This document shows, one piece after another, positions 35,557-44,548 of a stretch of 64,000 nucleotides of DNA. Numbering within the stretch: the stretch's first letter is position 1; every line of letters starts with the position of its first letter. A model generated the notes under the pieces. That model ran no database searches. It was not told the origin of the DNA and worked only from the letters and a program-made list of their open reading frames with translations. The DNA is from Prosthecobacter debontii (GTDB lineage: Bacteria > Verrucomicrobiota > Verrucomicrobiia > Verrucomicrobiales > Verrucomicrobiaceae): positions 124,001 through 188,000 of the forward strand of contig NZ_FUYE01000005.1 of NCBI RefSeq assembly GCF_900167535.1, read 5' to 3'. The position numbers and the translations under genes were made by a program.

Positions 35557-36933
35557 ATGAAGCCGATTGCCCTCCAGACGCTGGCAGACTTCGCCGAAGG
35601 GCGATACGCTGCGGAAAGTCTTGTTTTACCTCAAAGCGTCACGCGAGTCACCACAGACTCGCGCAATGTGGGTTCTGGTGATGTCTTCGTGGCACTGGCA
35701 GGGGATCGCTTTGATGCCCATGACTTCATCCCCCAGGTCGTGGCTGCAGGGGCGGCGGCTGTGGTGGTGAGCCGGGTGGACCCCGCCTGGGATTTGGGGG
35801 CCTGTTTGGTGATCGAGGTGCCGGATACGCTGCTGGCTTTGCAAAACATGGCGCGTGGCTACCGCGCCTGGCATCAGCCGCTCATCGTCGGTCTCACCGG
35901 CAGTAATGGCAAGACATCCACCAAAGACCTGACAGCTCTGGTGATGGGGCTGAAAATGCAGACCCGCGCGACGCTGGGAAATCTGAACAATCACATCGGC
36001 CTGCCGCTGACCCTGCTCAGTCTCGCTGAAGGCGATGAGTGCGGGGTGGTGGAGATGGGCATGAATCACCCCGGTGAGATCAAGACGCTGGTGGACATCG
36101 CACTGCCGGATGCGGCGATCGTGACCAACGTTGGCATGGCGCACATCGAATACATGGGCAGTCAAGACGCCATCGGTTGGGAAAAAGGCACGCTGCCCGC
36201 CAACGTGCATGCGGAGGGCGTGGTGGTGCTGAATGCGAATGACAAATACACGCCGCTCATCTCTCGGCATTGCCAAGCGACCGTCTTCACAGCCGGCACC
36301 GGTGCTGGAGATGTGCGCGCCTTTGATCTGCAACCCGGTCCTGACGGCACCCGCTTCAAGCTCGATTTCTCCGGTGAGGTTGTCGAAACCTTCCTTCCGG
36401 TCATGGGGGACCACATGGTCGGTAATGCCGCGCTCGCGGCCTGCATGGGCTGGGCACATGGCATCTCTCCCGCCGACATTGCGCAGGGGCTGAGCCAAGC
36501 CCGACTCACAGGCGGACGCATGGAGACGAAGACCGTCCAGGGCATCCTCTTCATCGACGACTCTTACAACGCCAATCCTGACTCCATGAAAGCAGGCTTG
36601 GTCACCCTGGCCTCCTTGTCCATCCCCGGCCAAAAGATCGCTGTCCTCGGTCGCATGGGGGAACTCGGTGCTCATGCTCAGTCGGGGCATGAAGACGTGG
36701 GGCGTTTTGCCGCTGAGCTTGGGCTCACGGCTCTTTACACGGTGGGGGATGAAGCGGCCCTCATTTCTCAGGCCGCCCAGGCAGCGGGGCAGGCTGAGAC
36801 GCTCAATTTCCCTTCTCACGAAGCCTGTGCTGCCCATCTGAAGAAAATGTTGCAGCCCGGAGACGCGGTCCTGTTGAAGGGCAGCCGCTCCGCAGGCATG
36901 GAAAAAGTCCTCCTCCACTTTCAGTCCGCCTAG
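35557..36933 (+). CDS. murF: UDP-MurNAc-tripeptide:D-Ala-D-Ala ligase MurF
   Basis: A 458-residue cytosolic Mur ligase that adds the D-Ala-D-Ala dipeptide to complete the UDP-MurNAc-pentapeptide. The ATP-binding loop is GLTGSNGKTSTKDL; LGNLNNHIGLPLTLL, VVEMGMNHPGEI and the C-terminal FIDDSYNANPDSMKAGL are standard MurF blocks. Length and domain order are normal: UDP-binding, central ATPase and C-terminal dinucleotide-like domain. It lies three bases after murE and 11 before mraY, so it is part of the same transcript. Confidence 0.96.
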   Translation: MKPIALQTLADFAEGRYAAESLVLPQSVTRVTTDSRNVGSGDVFVALAGDRFDAHDFIPQVVAAGAAAVVVSRVDPAWDLGACLVIEVPDTLLALQNMARGYRAWHQPLIVGLTGSNGKTSTKDLTALVMGLKMQTRATLGNLNNHIGLPLTLLSLAEGDECGVVEMGMNHPGEIKTLVDIALPDAAIVTNVGMAHIEYMGSQDAIGWEKGTLPANVHAEGVVVLNANDKYTPLISRHCQATVFTAGTGAGDVRAFDLQPGPDGTRFKLDFSGEVVETFLPVMGDHMVGNAALAACMGWAHGISPADIAQGLSQARLTGGRMETKTVQGILFIDDSYNANPDSMKAGLVTLASLSIPGQKIAVLGRMGELGAHAQSGHEDVGRFAAELGLTALYTVGDEAALISQAAQAAGQAETLNFPSHEACAAHLKKMLQPGDAVLLKGSRSAGMEKVLLHFQSA

Positions 36934-36944
36934 CTCTCTCCCGC

Positions 36945-38090
36945 ATGTTTTATTGGCTCTACGAACTCCGCAACTGGCTCGAAGCCGCTGACTGGATCAG
37001 CGACGACGCATTCCTTTACAAGCTGCTGAACATTTTCCGCTATCACACCTTTCGGGCAGGCGGGGCCTTTCTCACCGCATTCGTGCTATCGCTGCTGTTT
37101 GGGGAGCGTTTGATCCGCAAGCTCATCTCGATGAAGATCGGCCAGCCCATCCGCACCGCGGAGGAGGTTCATAAGCTCTATGAACTGCACGGGAAAAAAG
37201 CCGGCACCCCCACGATGGGCGGCATTCTCATTCTCGGCAGCATCGTCCTCTCCACGCTTCTGTGGGCCAAGTGGGACAATGTGATGGTCTGGACGATTCT
37301 CTTCACCACCATCGGTCTAGGGGCTCTCGGTTTTCGCGATGACTATCTGAAGATCAGCAAAAAGAACGCCAAGGGAGTCAGTGCCCGCACCAAGCTGGTC
37401 TGGCAGACGGGGGTGGCGGTCATTGCCGCGTTTCTCATGGCTTATGCCGTGCCGCCTGATGAGGGCATCACCTTGCGCGCCCTGTATGTGCCCTTTGTAA
37501 AGGACGCGGTGATCTCTGACATGAACATCTTTGCCGTCGGCCTGTTCGCTTTGATCATTGTGGGAGCTTCCAATGCGGTGAATCTCACCGATGGGCTGGA
37601 TGGGCTCGCCACGGGCTGCTCACTGACCACCGCCTTAGCCTACACGGGTTTTGGTTACATCTGCGGCAACGCCAAATACTCGGACTATCTGGGGGTGGCT
37701 CATCACACGTTGGCCAATGAGATCCCCATTGTGGCGATGGCTCTCGCTGGGGCCTGTGTCGGCTTTCTTTGGTTCAATGCCCACCCTGCGCGCATGTTCA
37801 TGGGGGATACGGGCTCGCTCGCACTCGGCGGCTGCATCGCCACCATTGCCATCGGCTGTAAACAGGAGATCATTTTGGCTCTCGTCGGCGGTGTCTTTGT
37901 CATGGAGGCCCTGAGTGTGATGATTCAGGTCTTCAGTTTTAAGACTAGAGGCAAACGAGTATTTCGTATGGCCCCCATTCATCATCATTTTGAGTTAGGG
38001 GGCTGGCATGAGAACCAAGTCATTGTGAGATTTTGGGCGATGTCCCTATTTTTCGCTCTTCTTGGATTAGCGACCTTGAAACTTCGGTAA
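36945..38090 (+). CDS. mraY: Phospho-MurNAc-pentapeptide transferase MraY
   Basis: A 381-residue integral membrane enzyme with about ten transmembrane helices that transfers phospho-MurNAc-pentapeptide to undecaprenyl phosphate to form lipid I. Conserved blocks are GKKAGTPTMGGILIL, FRDDYLKISKKNAKGVSA (first Asp pair), NAVNLTDGLDGLATG (catalytic Asp region) and APIHHHFELGGWHE (His-rich loop). The N-terminal segment before helix 1 (about 35 residues, ending RYHTFRAGGAF) is normal for this family in Gram-negative phyla. An 81-base AT-rich gap to murD follows, the longest inside the cluster. Confidence 0.96.
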   Translation: MFYWLYELRNWLEAADWISDDAFLYKLLNIFRYHTFRAGGAFLTAFVLSLLFGERLIRKLISMKIGQPIRTAEEVHKLYELHGKKAGTPTMGGILILGSIVLSTLLWAKWDNVMVWTILFTTIGLGALGFRDDYLKISKKNAKGVSARTKLVWQTGVAVIAAFLMAYAVPPDEGITLRALYVPFVKDAVISDMNIFAVGLFALIIVGASNAVNLTDGLDGLATGCSLTTALAYTGFGYICGNAKYSDYLGVAHHTLANEIPIVAMALAGACVGFLWFNAHPARMFMGDTGSLALGGCIATIAIGCKQEIILALVGGVFVMEALSVMIQVFSFKTRGKRVFRMAPIHHHFELGGWHENQVIVRFWAMSLFFALLGLATLKLR

Positions 38091-38171
38091 ATCCAAAATA
38101 TTAATGAATCCGAATGTTTCCGGCAGAAACACTGCCCGTCAGTTAGAGATTCAAGAATCGTCACCTTTTCC

Positions 38172-39503
38172 ATGTCAAAATTCGCAGGCCAACACTTTGC
38201 TATCTTGGGCGCTGGACGCAGCGGCCTGGGAGCTGCGCGTTTGGCGCGGCTGCATGGAGCCTCGGTCACGGTGATGGATGAGGGCGAGCCTGATAAGATC
38301 AAGGCTGCCCTGGATAAACAACACGCGGAAGGTTTCGCGACTCTGAGTGGCCAAGCTGCCCGCGAGCTGGTGGTGAAACCGGGGGATTATGATCTCGTGA
38401 TCCTGAGTCCCGGTTTGGATGCCAACTGGCCACTGCCCAAGAAATTTACAGACGCAGGCGTGCCGCTGACCGGTGAGATGGAGTTTGCCTTCAATCTCAC
38501 CAACCTGCCCTTGGTGGGCATCACCGGAACCAATGGCAAAAGCACCTGCACGGAGCTGATCGCGCATCTTTTCAACGCTTGTGGTAAGCGCTCCATCCCC
38601 TGCGGAAACCATGGCATGTCCTTGAGTGAAGTGGTGGCCGGTGGGGAGAATTACGATGTGCTCTCTCTGGAGATCAGCAGCTTCCAGTTGGAGACCATTC
38701 AGAACTACCGGGCGAAAGCCAGCCTATGGTTAAACTTTGCCCCCGATCACCTGGATCGTTATCCTGGGATGGCTGAGTATTTTGCGGCCAAGGCACGCAT
38801 CTTTGAAAACGTCACCGCAGACGATGTGGCCATCGTGCGGGCGGGTGAAAGCGTGGATTCGGGCAAAGCCAAACGCCTCACGTTTTCAGCTTATGGCGCG
38901 GAGGCTGACTGGACCTACGCCGCAGGAAAGATCCATGCCAAACCGGAGGGCGTGACCTTTGAGGTCAACTCCACCCTGCGCGGACGGCATAACATGGAAA
39001 ACGTCATGGCCGCCATGATGGCCTGCCAAGTCCATGGCCTCAGCTTGGAAGCCATGCAGACGGCTCTGGCGGGGTATGAAGCACCGGCGCATCGCTGTGA
39101 ACTGGTGCGTGTGCTGAAGGACCGGGAATATATCAATGACTCCAAAGCCACGAACCTGCACGCTCTGGAAGCCTGCATCGGCTCCATGGAGCGGCCCATC
39201 GTCTTGATCGCTGGAGGCAAAGACAAGCAGTTGGACTACAGTCCCCTGCGTGCCTCGTTGAATGGACAGGTGCGCGCCATCGTCTGTATCGGTGAAATCG
39301 CCGCCTCCCTGAAAAACACTTTTGAAGATCTGCTGCCCTGCTGCCTCGCCACGGATATGGCGGACGCCGTGCAGCAGGCCACCGCCCTCTCCGAGGCTGG
39401 GGACAGCATCATCCTCAGTCCAGGCACCTCCTCCTTTGACATGTATTCCGGCTATGGCCAGCGCGGGGAGGCTTTCCGCAGCGCTGTCCGAGCCTTGGTT
39501 TAA
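38172..39503 (+). CDS. murD: UDP-MurNAc-L-alanine:D-glutamate ligase MurD
   Basis: A 443-residue cytosolic Mur ligase that adds D-Glu to UDP-MurNAc-L-Ala. The N-terminal domain starts with FAILGAGRSGLGAARLA, the ATP loop is GITGTNGKSTCTELI, and FAPDHLDRYPGMAEYFAAK and YINDSKATNLHALEA are family blocks. The length is standard. The 81-base AT-rich gap before it could hold a secondary promoter, so murD and later genes may have extra transcription; this cannot be confirmed by eye. The LysM gene follows after 30 bases. Confidence 0.96.
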   Translation: MSKFAGQHFAILGAGRSGLGAARLARLHGASVTVMDEGEPDKIKAALDKQHAEGFATLSGQAARELVVKPGDYDLVILSPGLDANWPLPKKFTDAGVPLTGEMEFAFNLTNLPLVGITGTNGKSTCTELIAHLFNACGKRSIPCGNHGMSLSEVVAGGENYDVLSLEISSFQLETIQNYRAKASLWLNFAPDHLDRYPGMAEYFAAKARIFENVTADDVAIVRAGESVDSGKAKRLTFSAYGAEADWTYAAGKIHAKPEGVTFEVNSTLRGRHNMENVMAAMMACQVHGLSLEAMQTALAGYEAPAHRCELVRVLKDREYINDSKATNLHALEACIGSMERPIVLIAGGKDKQLDYSPLRASLNGQVRAIVCIGEIAASLKNTFEDLLPCCLATDMADAVQQATALSEAGDSIILSPGTSSFDMYSGYGQRGEAFRSAVRALV

Positions 39504-39533
39504 ATCCGCATCAACCCCGAACTCCCGAACATC

Positions 39534-40634
39534 ATGAGCAAAAAGAAGAAAGACAAACTCCTGCTCAATCTCCTGGAGAGTGAGCGTCATCGCCACCGCG
39601 TCGCCATGGTTACGGAAGAAGACACTTTCAATCAGCATGAACCGAACTCCAACATGGCCCGCATGTTCGTGGTCATGTTGCTCATCCACGTCGTCGTCAT
39701 TGGCGGCATCATCATCTATGACTTCGTTAATGGTGAGAAAGCACCTGAAACGCGGTTGAACCACGACTACACGGAAGCCGCCGCCAGCGGTCTGCCCGCC
39801 TCCATGGTGGACCTGGATGTCATGAAAGGGCATTCCCCCGATGACTTTTCCACCTATGAATGGAAGTCGGGAGACTCCATCCGCTCCGTGGCCGCTAAGC
39901 TCGAAGTCCCTGAGGACCTCTTGATCAAGCTCAACAAGGTGGATCAGGGCCGTCAGATCAAAACCAACGATGTGATCATCTTCCCGAAACGCCCGGTGGT
40001 GAAAGCCCAAGGCGTGGGGGTGGCTGGGGCCAATGGCGAACTGCCAAAACCCGTGGACACGAACGCCTCGATTGCCGCCGCTGAGGTGCCGATCAATCTC
40101 GCGCTCCCTGGGGAGAAGGGCTTCACCTTTGCCGCCACCATCGAAAACGAATTGATGGCGGAACCCAATGTCGCCCCGGCTCCAGCCGTTCAGGATAGCC
40201 CACCGCCTGCGGTGACCAAGGAAGCCTCCGCCATGCCGGTGCGGGTGGAATTGCCCGCCACAAAGTCGGAAGCGCCGAAGATCGTGGAGCATCCACCCGA
40301 GCCGGTGGTCACCCCCGCTCCCAAGCCTGTGGCGAAGGTGGAGGTGGAAAAACCTGTGCCGAAAGCCATCCCGGTGCCTCGCCCCGAGCCTGAGGCTGCA
40401 CCCGTCTTGGTAAAAGCACCGGTGAAAAAGCTGGAGCAATCCCCGCCTCCTGCGAAGAAAGAGACGCCGAAGCCTGCCTCCGCCTCCAGCGTCCATGTGG
40501 TGCAGTCCGGTGAGACGCTCTACCGCATCGCCAGCATGCACAAGATTTCCGTCAAAGCGCTCCAGGATGCCAATAAAAATGTGCGTCCTGAGGCGATGAA
40601 GATCGGCACCAAATTGGTCATTCCTCGCAAGTAG
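39534..40634 (+). CDS. Bitopic LysM-domain protein encoded inside the dcw cluster
   Basis: A 366-residue protein that is not one of the standard dcw products. Topology: a basic cytoplasmic N-terminus (about 38 residues), one transmembrane helix (about 41-62, FVVMLLIHVVVIGGIII), then a periplasmic part. A first LysM-like motif lies at about 105-152 (YEWKSGDSIRSVAAKLEV), followed by a long Pro/Ala/Lys/Val-rich linker (about 200-315) and a canonical C-terminal LysM (about 319-364, HVVQSGETLYRIASMHKIS, ending KLVIPRK). LysM binds the N-acetylglucosamine backbone of peptidoglycan. Position between murD and ftsW and the anchor-linker-glycan-binding layout suggest a division or septal wall role similar in shape to FtsN; this is inference. 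Confidence 0.85.
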   Translation: MSKKKKDKLLLNLLESERHRHRVAMVTEEDTFNQHEPNSNMARMFVVMLLIHVVVIGGIIIYDFVNGEKAPETRLNHDYTEAAASGLPASMVDLDVMKGHSPDDFSTYEWKSGDSIRSVAAKLEVPEDLLIKLNKVDQGRQIKTNDVIIFPKRPVVKAQGVGVAGANGELPKPVDTNASIAAAEVPINLALPGEKGFTFAATIENELMAEPNVAPAPAVQDSPPPAVTKEASAMPVRVELPATKSEAPKIVEHPPEPVVTPAPKPVAKVEVEKPVPKAIPVPRPEPEAAPVLVKAPVKKLEQSPPPAKKETPKPASASSVHVVQSGETLYRIASMHKISVKALQDANKNVRPEAMKIGTKLVIPRK

Positions 40635-40682
40635 GGATACCCCTTCGGATTGCTGTTTCTTGACCTCTGCTCTGCTCCCGAC

Positions 40683-41858
40683 ATGGCCAAACGCTCCGTC
40701 CTGCTCCTGCTGCTGTCCGTTGCTCTGCTTACGGGGCTGGGGATCACCATGCTGGCCAGCACCAGCTTCTTCACGAAAGAAGGCGGTGGAGAAGACTATG
40801 TCACCCTCTGGCGTCAAGGCGTATGGGTGGGCGTCTCGCTCTTTGGCTGTGTGGTCATGGCCACGGTCGATTACAACGTCTGGTTCCGCTGGCGCTGGTG
40901 GCTGCTGGGTGGGGCCGCCTTTGGCTTGCTGCTTTGCTATGAATGGCACTTGGCACAGATGCTGGGTTATAAACCTGTGATTGCTGCTCGTGTGAACGGG
41001 GCCGCCCGTTGGATCGGGGTCGGCAGCACGCGCTTGCAGCCCTCGGAGTTTGCCAAGCTCGCGCTGATCATTGCCATGGCAGGTTGGTTTGCCACCCATG
41101 AAAATCTGGAGCGCACGGTTAAATATGGCCTCCTTCTCCCCGGTTTGATCCTGGGTCTCATCGTCGGCCTGATCGGTGGTGAAGTGGACCTGGGAAATGC
41201 CTCGGTCTCCGCTGCGGTTGGGGCAGGCATCATGTTTGTGGCAGGCACCCGCTTCCGTTATCTGGGCATCATCATTGGCGGAGCGCTCGCAGCCTTGGCG
41301 GCAGGTATCAAACTGGCTCCGAACCGGTTTGAGCGTGTGATGATCATTTTTGACCTGGAGAAGCACAAGGAAGGTCTCGGTCTGCAGCAGTGGATCTCCC
41401 AATTGGCCTTCGGTTCAGGGGGATTGGATGGGCGTGGTCTGGGGGAGGGGCGCATGAAGCTCTCCTACCTGCCTGAGGCGCACACGGACTTCATTTTCCC
41501 GATGGTGGGAGAGGAATTGGGCTTCTGGGGCGTCTCGGCCACGGTCCTGTGTTTCATCCTTCTGACCTTCTCCGGGATGTGCATCGCGTCCTATGCTCCG
41601 AACCGCTTTGGCAAGCTGCTGGGCTTCGGATTAACATTTTTGCTCTCTCTCGAAGCGCTCTTGAATATGGGCGTGACTACTGCTTTGCTGCCGAATAAGG
41701 GATTGCCGCTCCCCTTCGTCTCGTATGGAGGGTCGAGCCTCCTAGCGGCCATGATGGCGGTTGGGGTCCTGATCAACATCCACCGCCAGGGCGTGCATCT
41801 GACCTGGGATCAGCTTCCCGTGATCCGCAGAAAGCGCCGCTGGACACCCCAGCTCTGA
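40683..41858 (+). CDS. ftsW: SEDS peptidoglycan glycosyltransferase FtsW
   Basis: A 391-residue membrane protein with about ten transmembrane helices. Start at ATG 40683 (MAKRSVLLLLLSVAL); the frame is open 11 codons further. SEDS motifs: RWIGVGSTRLQPSEFAKLAL, the loop PEAHTDFIFPMVGEELGFWG, and the C-terminal signature NMGVTTALLPNKGLPLPFVS with YGGSSLL. SEDS proteins polymerise lipid II with a class B PBP partner. Position with ftsI and murG identifies it as FtsW rather than the elongation protein RodA. murG follows after six bases. Confidence 0.94.
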   Translation: MAKRSVLLLLLSVALLTGLGITMLASTSFFTKEGGGEDYVTLWRQGVWVGVSLFGCVVMATVDYNVWFRWRWWLLGGAAFGLLLCYEWHLAQMLGYKPVIAARVNGAARWIGVGSTRLQPSEFAKLALIIAMAGWFATHENLERTVKYGLLLPGLILGLIVGLIGGEVDLGNASVSAAVGAGIMFVAGTRFRYLGIIIGGALAALAAGIKLAPNRFERVMIIFDLEKHKEGLGLQQWISQLAFGSGGLDGRGLGEGRMKLSYLPEAHTDFIFPMVGEELGFWGVSATVLCFILLTFSGMCIASYAPNRFGKLLGFGLTFLLSLEALLNMGVTTALLPNKGLPLPFVSYGGSSLLAAMMAVGVLINIHRQGVHLTWDQLPVIRRKRRWTPQL

Positions 41859-41864
41859 ATCTCC

Positions 41865-43100
41865 GTGAAATCTAAAAACCCTAAGTCCCTCCATGTGCTC
41901 ATTGCTTGTGGAGGCACCGGCGGTCATCTGTTCCCAGGCATCGCCGTCGGGGAAGTCCTCTCCGCCCGTGGTCATGACGTGACCCTGCTCATCAGCGAAA
42001 AGAAGATCGATTCCATTGCCGCCTCGGGTCATAAGGACCTGCGCTTTGAGAAGATGCCTTTCCTGGCCATGCCTCGGCCCTGGTCTCCGAAGATGTTAGG
42101 TTTCCTCTCCGGCCTTTGGAAAGGCATGGCCCAATGTCGCAAGATCATCCGCCAGAATGAAGTCAGCGTTGTGCTCGGCATGGGCGGCTTCACCTCCTTC
42201 GCCCCGTTGTATGCCGGGAAGAAGGAAAAATGCCGCACCCTCATTCACGAGAGCAATGCCATCCCAGGCAAAGCCAACAAACTGAATGCGCGCTATGCCA
42301 ACACCGTGCTGTGTGGCCTGGAGGCCTGTATCCCGCATTTCTCAAAGCATGGAGACGTGCGGGCTGTCGGCACCCCTGTGCGCAGCGCCATGCGCACGCA
42401 GTCCCAAGAAGATCCCTATGAGTTTTTCAAACTCGATCCCAGCAAGAAAACACTCCTGATCATGGGCGGCAGCCAGGGCGCCCGCGGCGTCAATCGCGTG
42501 GTGGGCATGACCTTGGAGCAGTTTGAAAAAATGGGGATCCAGGTTCTGCACATCGCCGGGCCTACCGATTACGAAGAGGTGCGGGATGTCTATGCCAAGC
42601 ACCTCATGCTGAGCCAGCACGTGGCGGCCTTCTGCCATCGTATGGACATGGCCTATCGTGTGGCCGATCTGGCGATTGCACGCAGCGGTGCCTCCTCCAT
42701 GTCCGAGTTGGCGTGGTTCGGTGTGCCCAGCGTGCTCATTCCGTATCCCTTTGCGGCAGATGATCACCAGACCCGCAATGCCGAGGTCTTTGCCTCCGCC
42801 GGAGCCGCCCGCCTGCTCACCGAGAAGGAGATGAATGCCGATGTGCTGGCCGACATCGTGCGTGAGATTCTCATGAATCCCGAACGGGCTGAAGAGATGA
42901 AGCGCGCGGCCCAGAAAATGGCGGTGCGAGATTCAGCCGAAAAAATCGCGGATCTGATCGAGAAAGGCGAGCCGATGCCCGCCCCGGTCAGTTCCTCCAC
43001 GGTCAAACCCGCCTCAACAGGGGGGGGCAAGACTCCCAGCACTAAGCCCAAAGGGCCGTCAAATCACAAGGCTAAATCCAAGTCCAAACACCGGCGGTAG
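41865..43100 (+). CDS. murG: UDP-GlcNAc:lipid I transferase MurG
   Basis: A 411-residue GT28-family enzyme starting with GTG 41865. The N-terminal glycine loop is ACGGTGGHLFPGIAVGE, and LGMGGFTSFAPLYAG, LIHESNAIPGKANK and IMGGSQGARGVNRVV are family blocks; GAARLLTEKEM belongs to the C-terminal domain. It adds GlcNAc to lipid I to make lipid II on the inner face of the membrane. A basic Ser/Thr/Pro/Lys-rich tail of about 40 residues (ending KAKSKSKHRR) extends past the usual end and may help membrane contact. This is the last gene of the cluster here; a terminator follows at 43196. Confidence 0.95.
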   Translation: MKSKNPKSLHVLIACGGTGGHLFPGIAVGEVLSARGHDVTLLISEKKIDSIAASGHKDLRFEKMPFLAMPRPWSPKMLGFLSGLWKGMAQCRKIIRQNEVSVVLGMGGFTSFAPLYAGKKEKCRTLIHESNAIPGKANKLNARYANTVLCGLEACIPHFSKHGDVRAVGTPVRSAMRTQSQEDPYEFFKLDPSKKTLLIMGGSQGARGVNRVVGMTLEQFEKMGIQVLHIAGPTDYEEVRDVYAKHLMLSQHVAAFCHRMDMAYRVADLAIARSGASSMSELAWFGVPSVLIPYPFAADDHQTRNAEVFASAGAARLLTEKEMNADVLADIVREILMNPERAEEMKRAAQKMAVRDSAEKIADLIEKGEPMPAPVSSSTVKPASTGGGKTPSTKPKGPSNHKAKSKSKHRR

Positions 43101-43195
43101 CGGCGGCCTGGTGAGGCCTTGCTTTGGCCTTCCATGGTGGCTCACACAAACGATGAGAACGCTGTCAGAGGCTGATCGGAAAGATTCCAGAAACA

Positions 43196-43225
43196 ACAAA
43201 CCCGCATCCATCGACGCGGGTTTGT
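43196..43225. terminator. Bidirectional Rho-independent terminator between murG and citrate synthase
   Basis: ACAAACCCGC (43196-43205) and GCGGGTTTGT (43216-43225) form a perfect 10-bp stem with a 10-base loop. T-rich bases follow on the plus strand (ATTTTGG) and on the minus strand (TGTTTCTGG), so it can end both the dcw transcript and the convergent citrate synthase transcript. Confidence 0.85.
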
Positions 43226-43265
43226 ATTTTGGGATCGAGTCTGGTTCGCTCGTGATTCGAATGAA

Positions 43266-44390
43266 TTAGCGCTCGTCAATCGGCACCACTTTCTGGCCAT
43301 ACGGACGGCCCACGTATTCGCTGAGCGGGCGGAACAGGCGGTTTTCGCTCCACTGCTCGAGCACATGGGCGGTCCAGCCGCTCATGCGGGCGATGGCGAA
43401 GATCGGGGTGAAGAGATCCGTCGGGATGTCCAGGCTGTAGTAAACGGTGGCGCTGTAGAAGTCCACGTTCGCATTGAGGCCTTTGCGCTCACGCATGATC
43501 TCAGCGATACGCTCGGACATCTGGATCCACTTGGCTTCGCCCAATTGGGTGGTGAGCTTGATGGCCATCTCACGCAGGTGCGGGGCGCGTGGATCGAGCA
43601 CTTTGTAAACACGGTGGCCGATGCCCATGATCTTCTTCTTCTGAGCCAGAGCGTCTTCCACCCAGGCGTCCACTTTGTCGGGGCTACCGATTTCTTCCAG
43701 CATGTGGATCACGCCTTCATTGGCACCGCCGTGAAGGGGGCCTTTGAGAGCGCCGATGGCGGCGGAGATGGCGGAATACATGTCGCTCAGCGTGGAGGCC
43801 ACGACACGGGCCGTGAAGGTGGAGGCGTTGAAGCCGTGCTCGGCATGGAGGATGTAGGCCACGTCGAGGGTTTGCTCGGCTTCCTTGCTGGGCACTTCAC
43901 CGGTCATCAGGTAGAGGAAGTGGGCCGCCTCGCTGAGATCCTTGCGCACTGGCGGCAGGTCCTTGCCGGAGCGAGCGCGGTGGAAGTAAGCGGCGATGAC
44001 GCCGATCTGGGAGACGAGGCGGATGGCGGTGGCGAGGTTTTCGCTCACGTTGACATCATGGCGGTTCATCTCGTAGCAGCCCAGCATGGAGACGGCGGTG
44101 CGCATCACATCGATCGGGCGGGCTTTCTTGGGAGCCGTTTTCAGGAAATCAATGACTCCCTGGGGCAGCTCACGCTCAGCGCGCAGCGCGGTGGTCAGCT
44201 TATCCAGCTCAGCGCGGTTAGGCAGCTTTTGATAGAAGAGCAGGTAAACCACTTCTTCGTAGCTGACTTTGCCAGCCAGTTCGTTGATGTCGTAGCCGCA
44301 ATAAAAAAGGATGCCTTCAGCACCCTTCACTTCCCCGAGACGGGTTTCTGCTGCGACGATTCCTTCTAGACCTTTAGAGACGACTGCCAT
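43266..44390 (-). CDS. gltA: Citrate synthase
   Basis: A 374-residue all-helical enzyme of the short (about 370-residue) dimeric type. The catalytic set is visible: His220 in GPLHGGANEGVI, His259 in GIGHRVYK and Asp310 in ANVDFYS. It condenses oxaloacetate and acetyl-CoA to citrate at the entry of the citric acid cycle. The short type overlaps in sequence with 2-methylcitrate synthase (PrpC); no prp genes are adjacent, so citrate synthase is the safer call. It stands alone, convergent to murG with a shared terminator. Confidence 0.92.
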   Translation of the reverse strand: MAVVSKGLEGIVAAETRLGEVKGAEGILFYCGYDINELAGKVSYEEVVYLLFYQKLPNRAELDKLTTALRAERELPQGVIDFLKTAPKKARPIDVMRTAVSMLGCYEMNRHDVNVSENLATAIRLVSQIGVIAAYFHRARSGKDLPPVRKDLSEAAHFLYLMTGEVPSKEAEQTLDVAYILHAEHGFNASTFTARVVASTLSDMYSAISAAIGALKGPLHGGANEGVIHMLEEIGSPDKVDAWVEDALAQKKKIMGIGHRVYKVLDPRAPHLREMAIKLTTQLGEAKWIQMSERIAEIMRERKGLNANVDFYSATVYYSLDIPTDLFTPIFAIARMSGWTAHVLEQWSENRLFRPLSEYVGRPYGQKVVPIDER

Positions 44391-44548
44391 GGCTGTTTTG
44401 TGAGTAAGGGGGTTTTGCGATTGGAAAGAAGTCAGATACGAGGCCGGTCGCCCGTGTCTTCATTCGAGTTAGCTGCAAGCATGCAAAGGCTCAAGGCAAA
44501 ATACGCAGCAAGACAGTTTCCTGGAAAAACTTGGCCTCGATTATCCCC

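Noticed and set aside
38886..41402. An 838-codon open frame on the minus strand opposite murD, the LysM gene and ftsW
   Set aside because: It is His/Gly/Asp-rich and runs antisense to three well-supported genes; long antisense frames are expected in GC-rich coding DNA.
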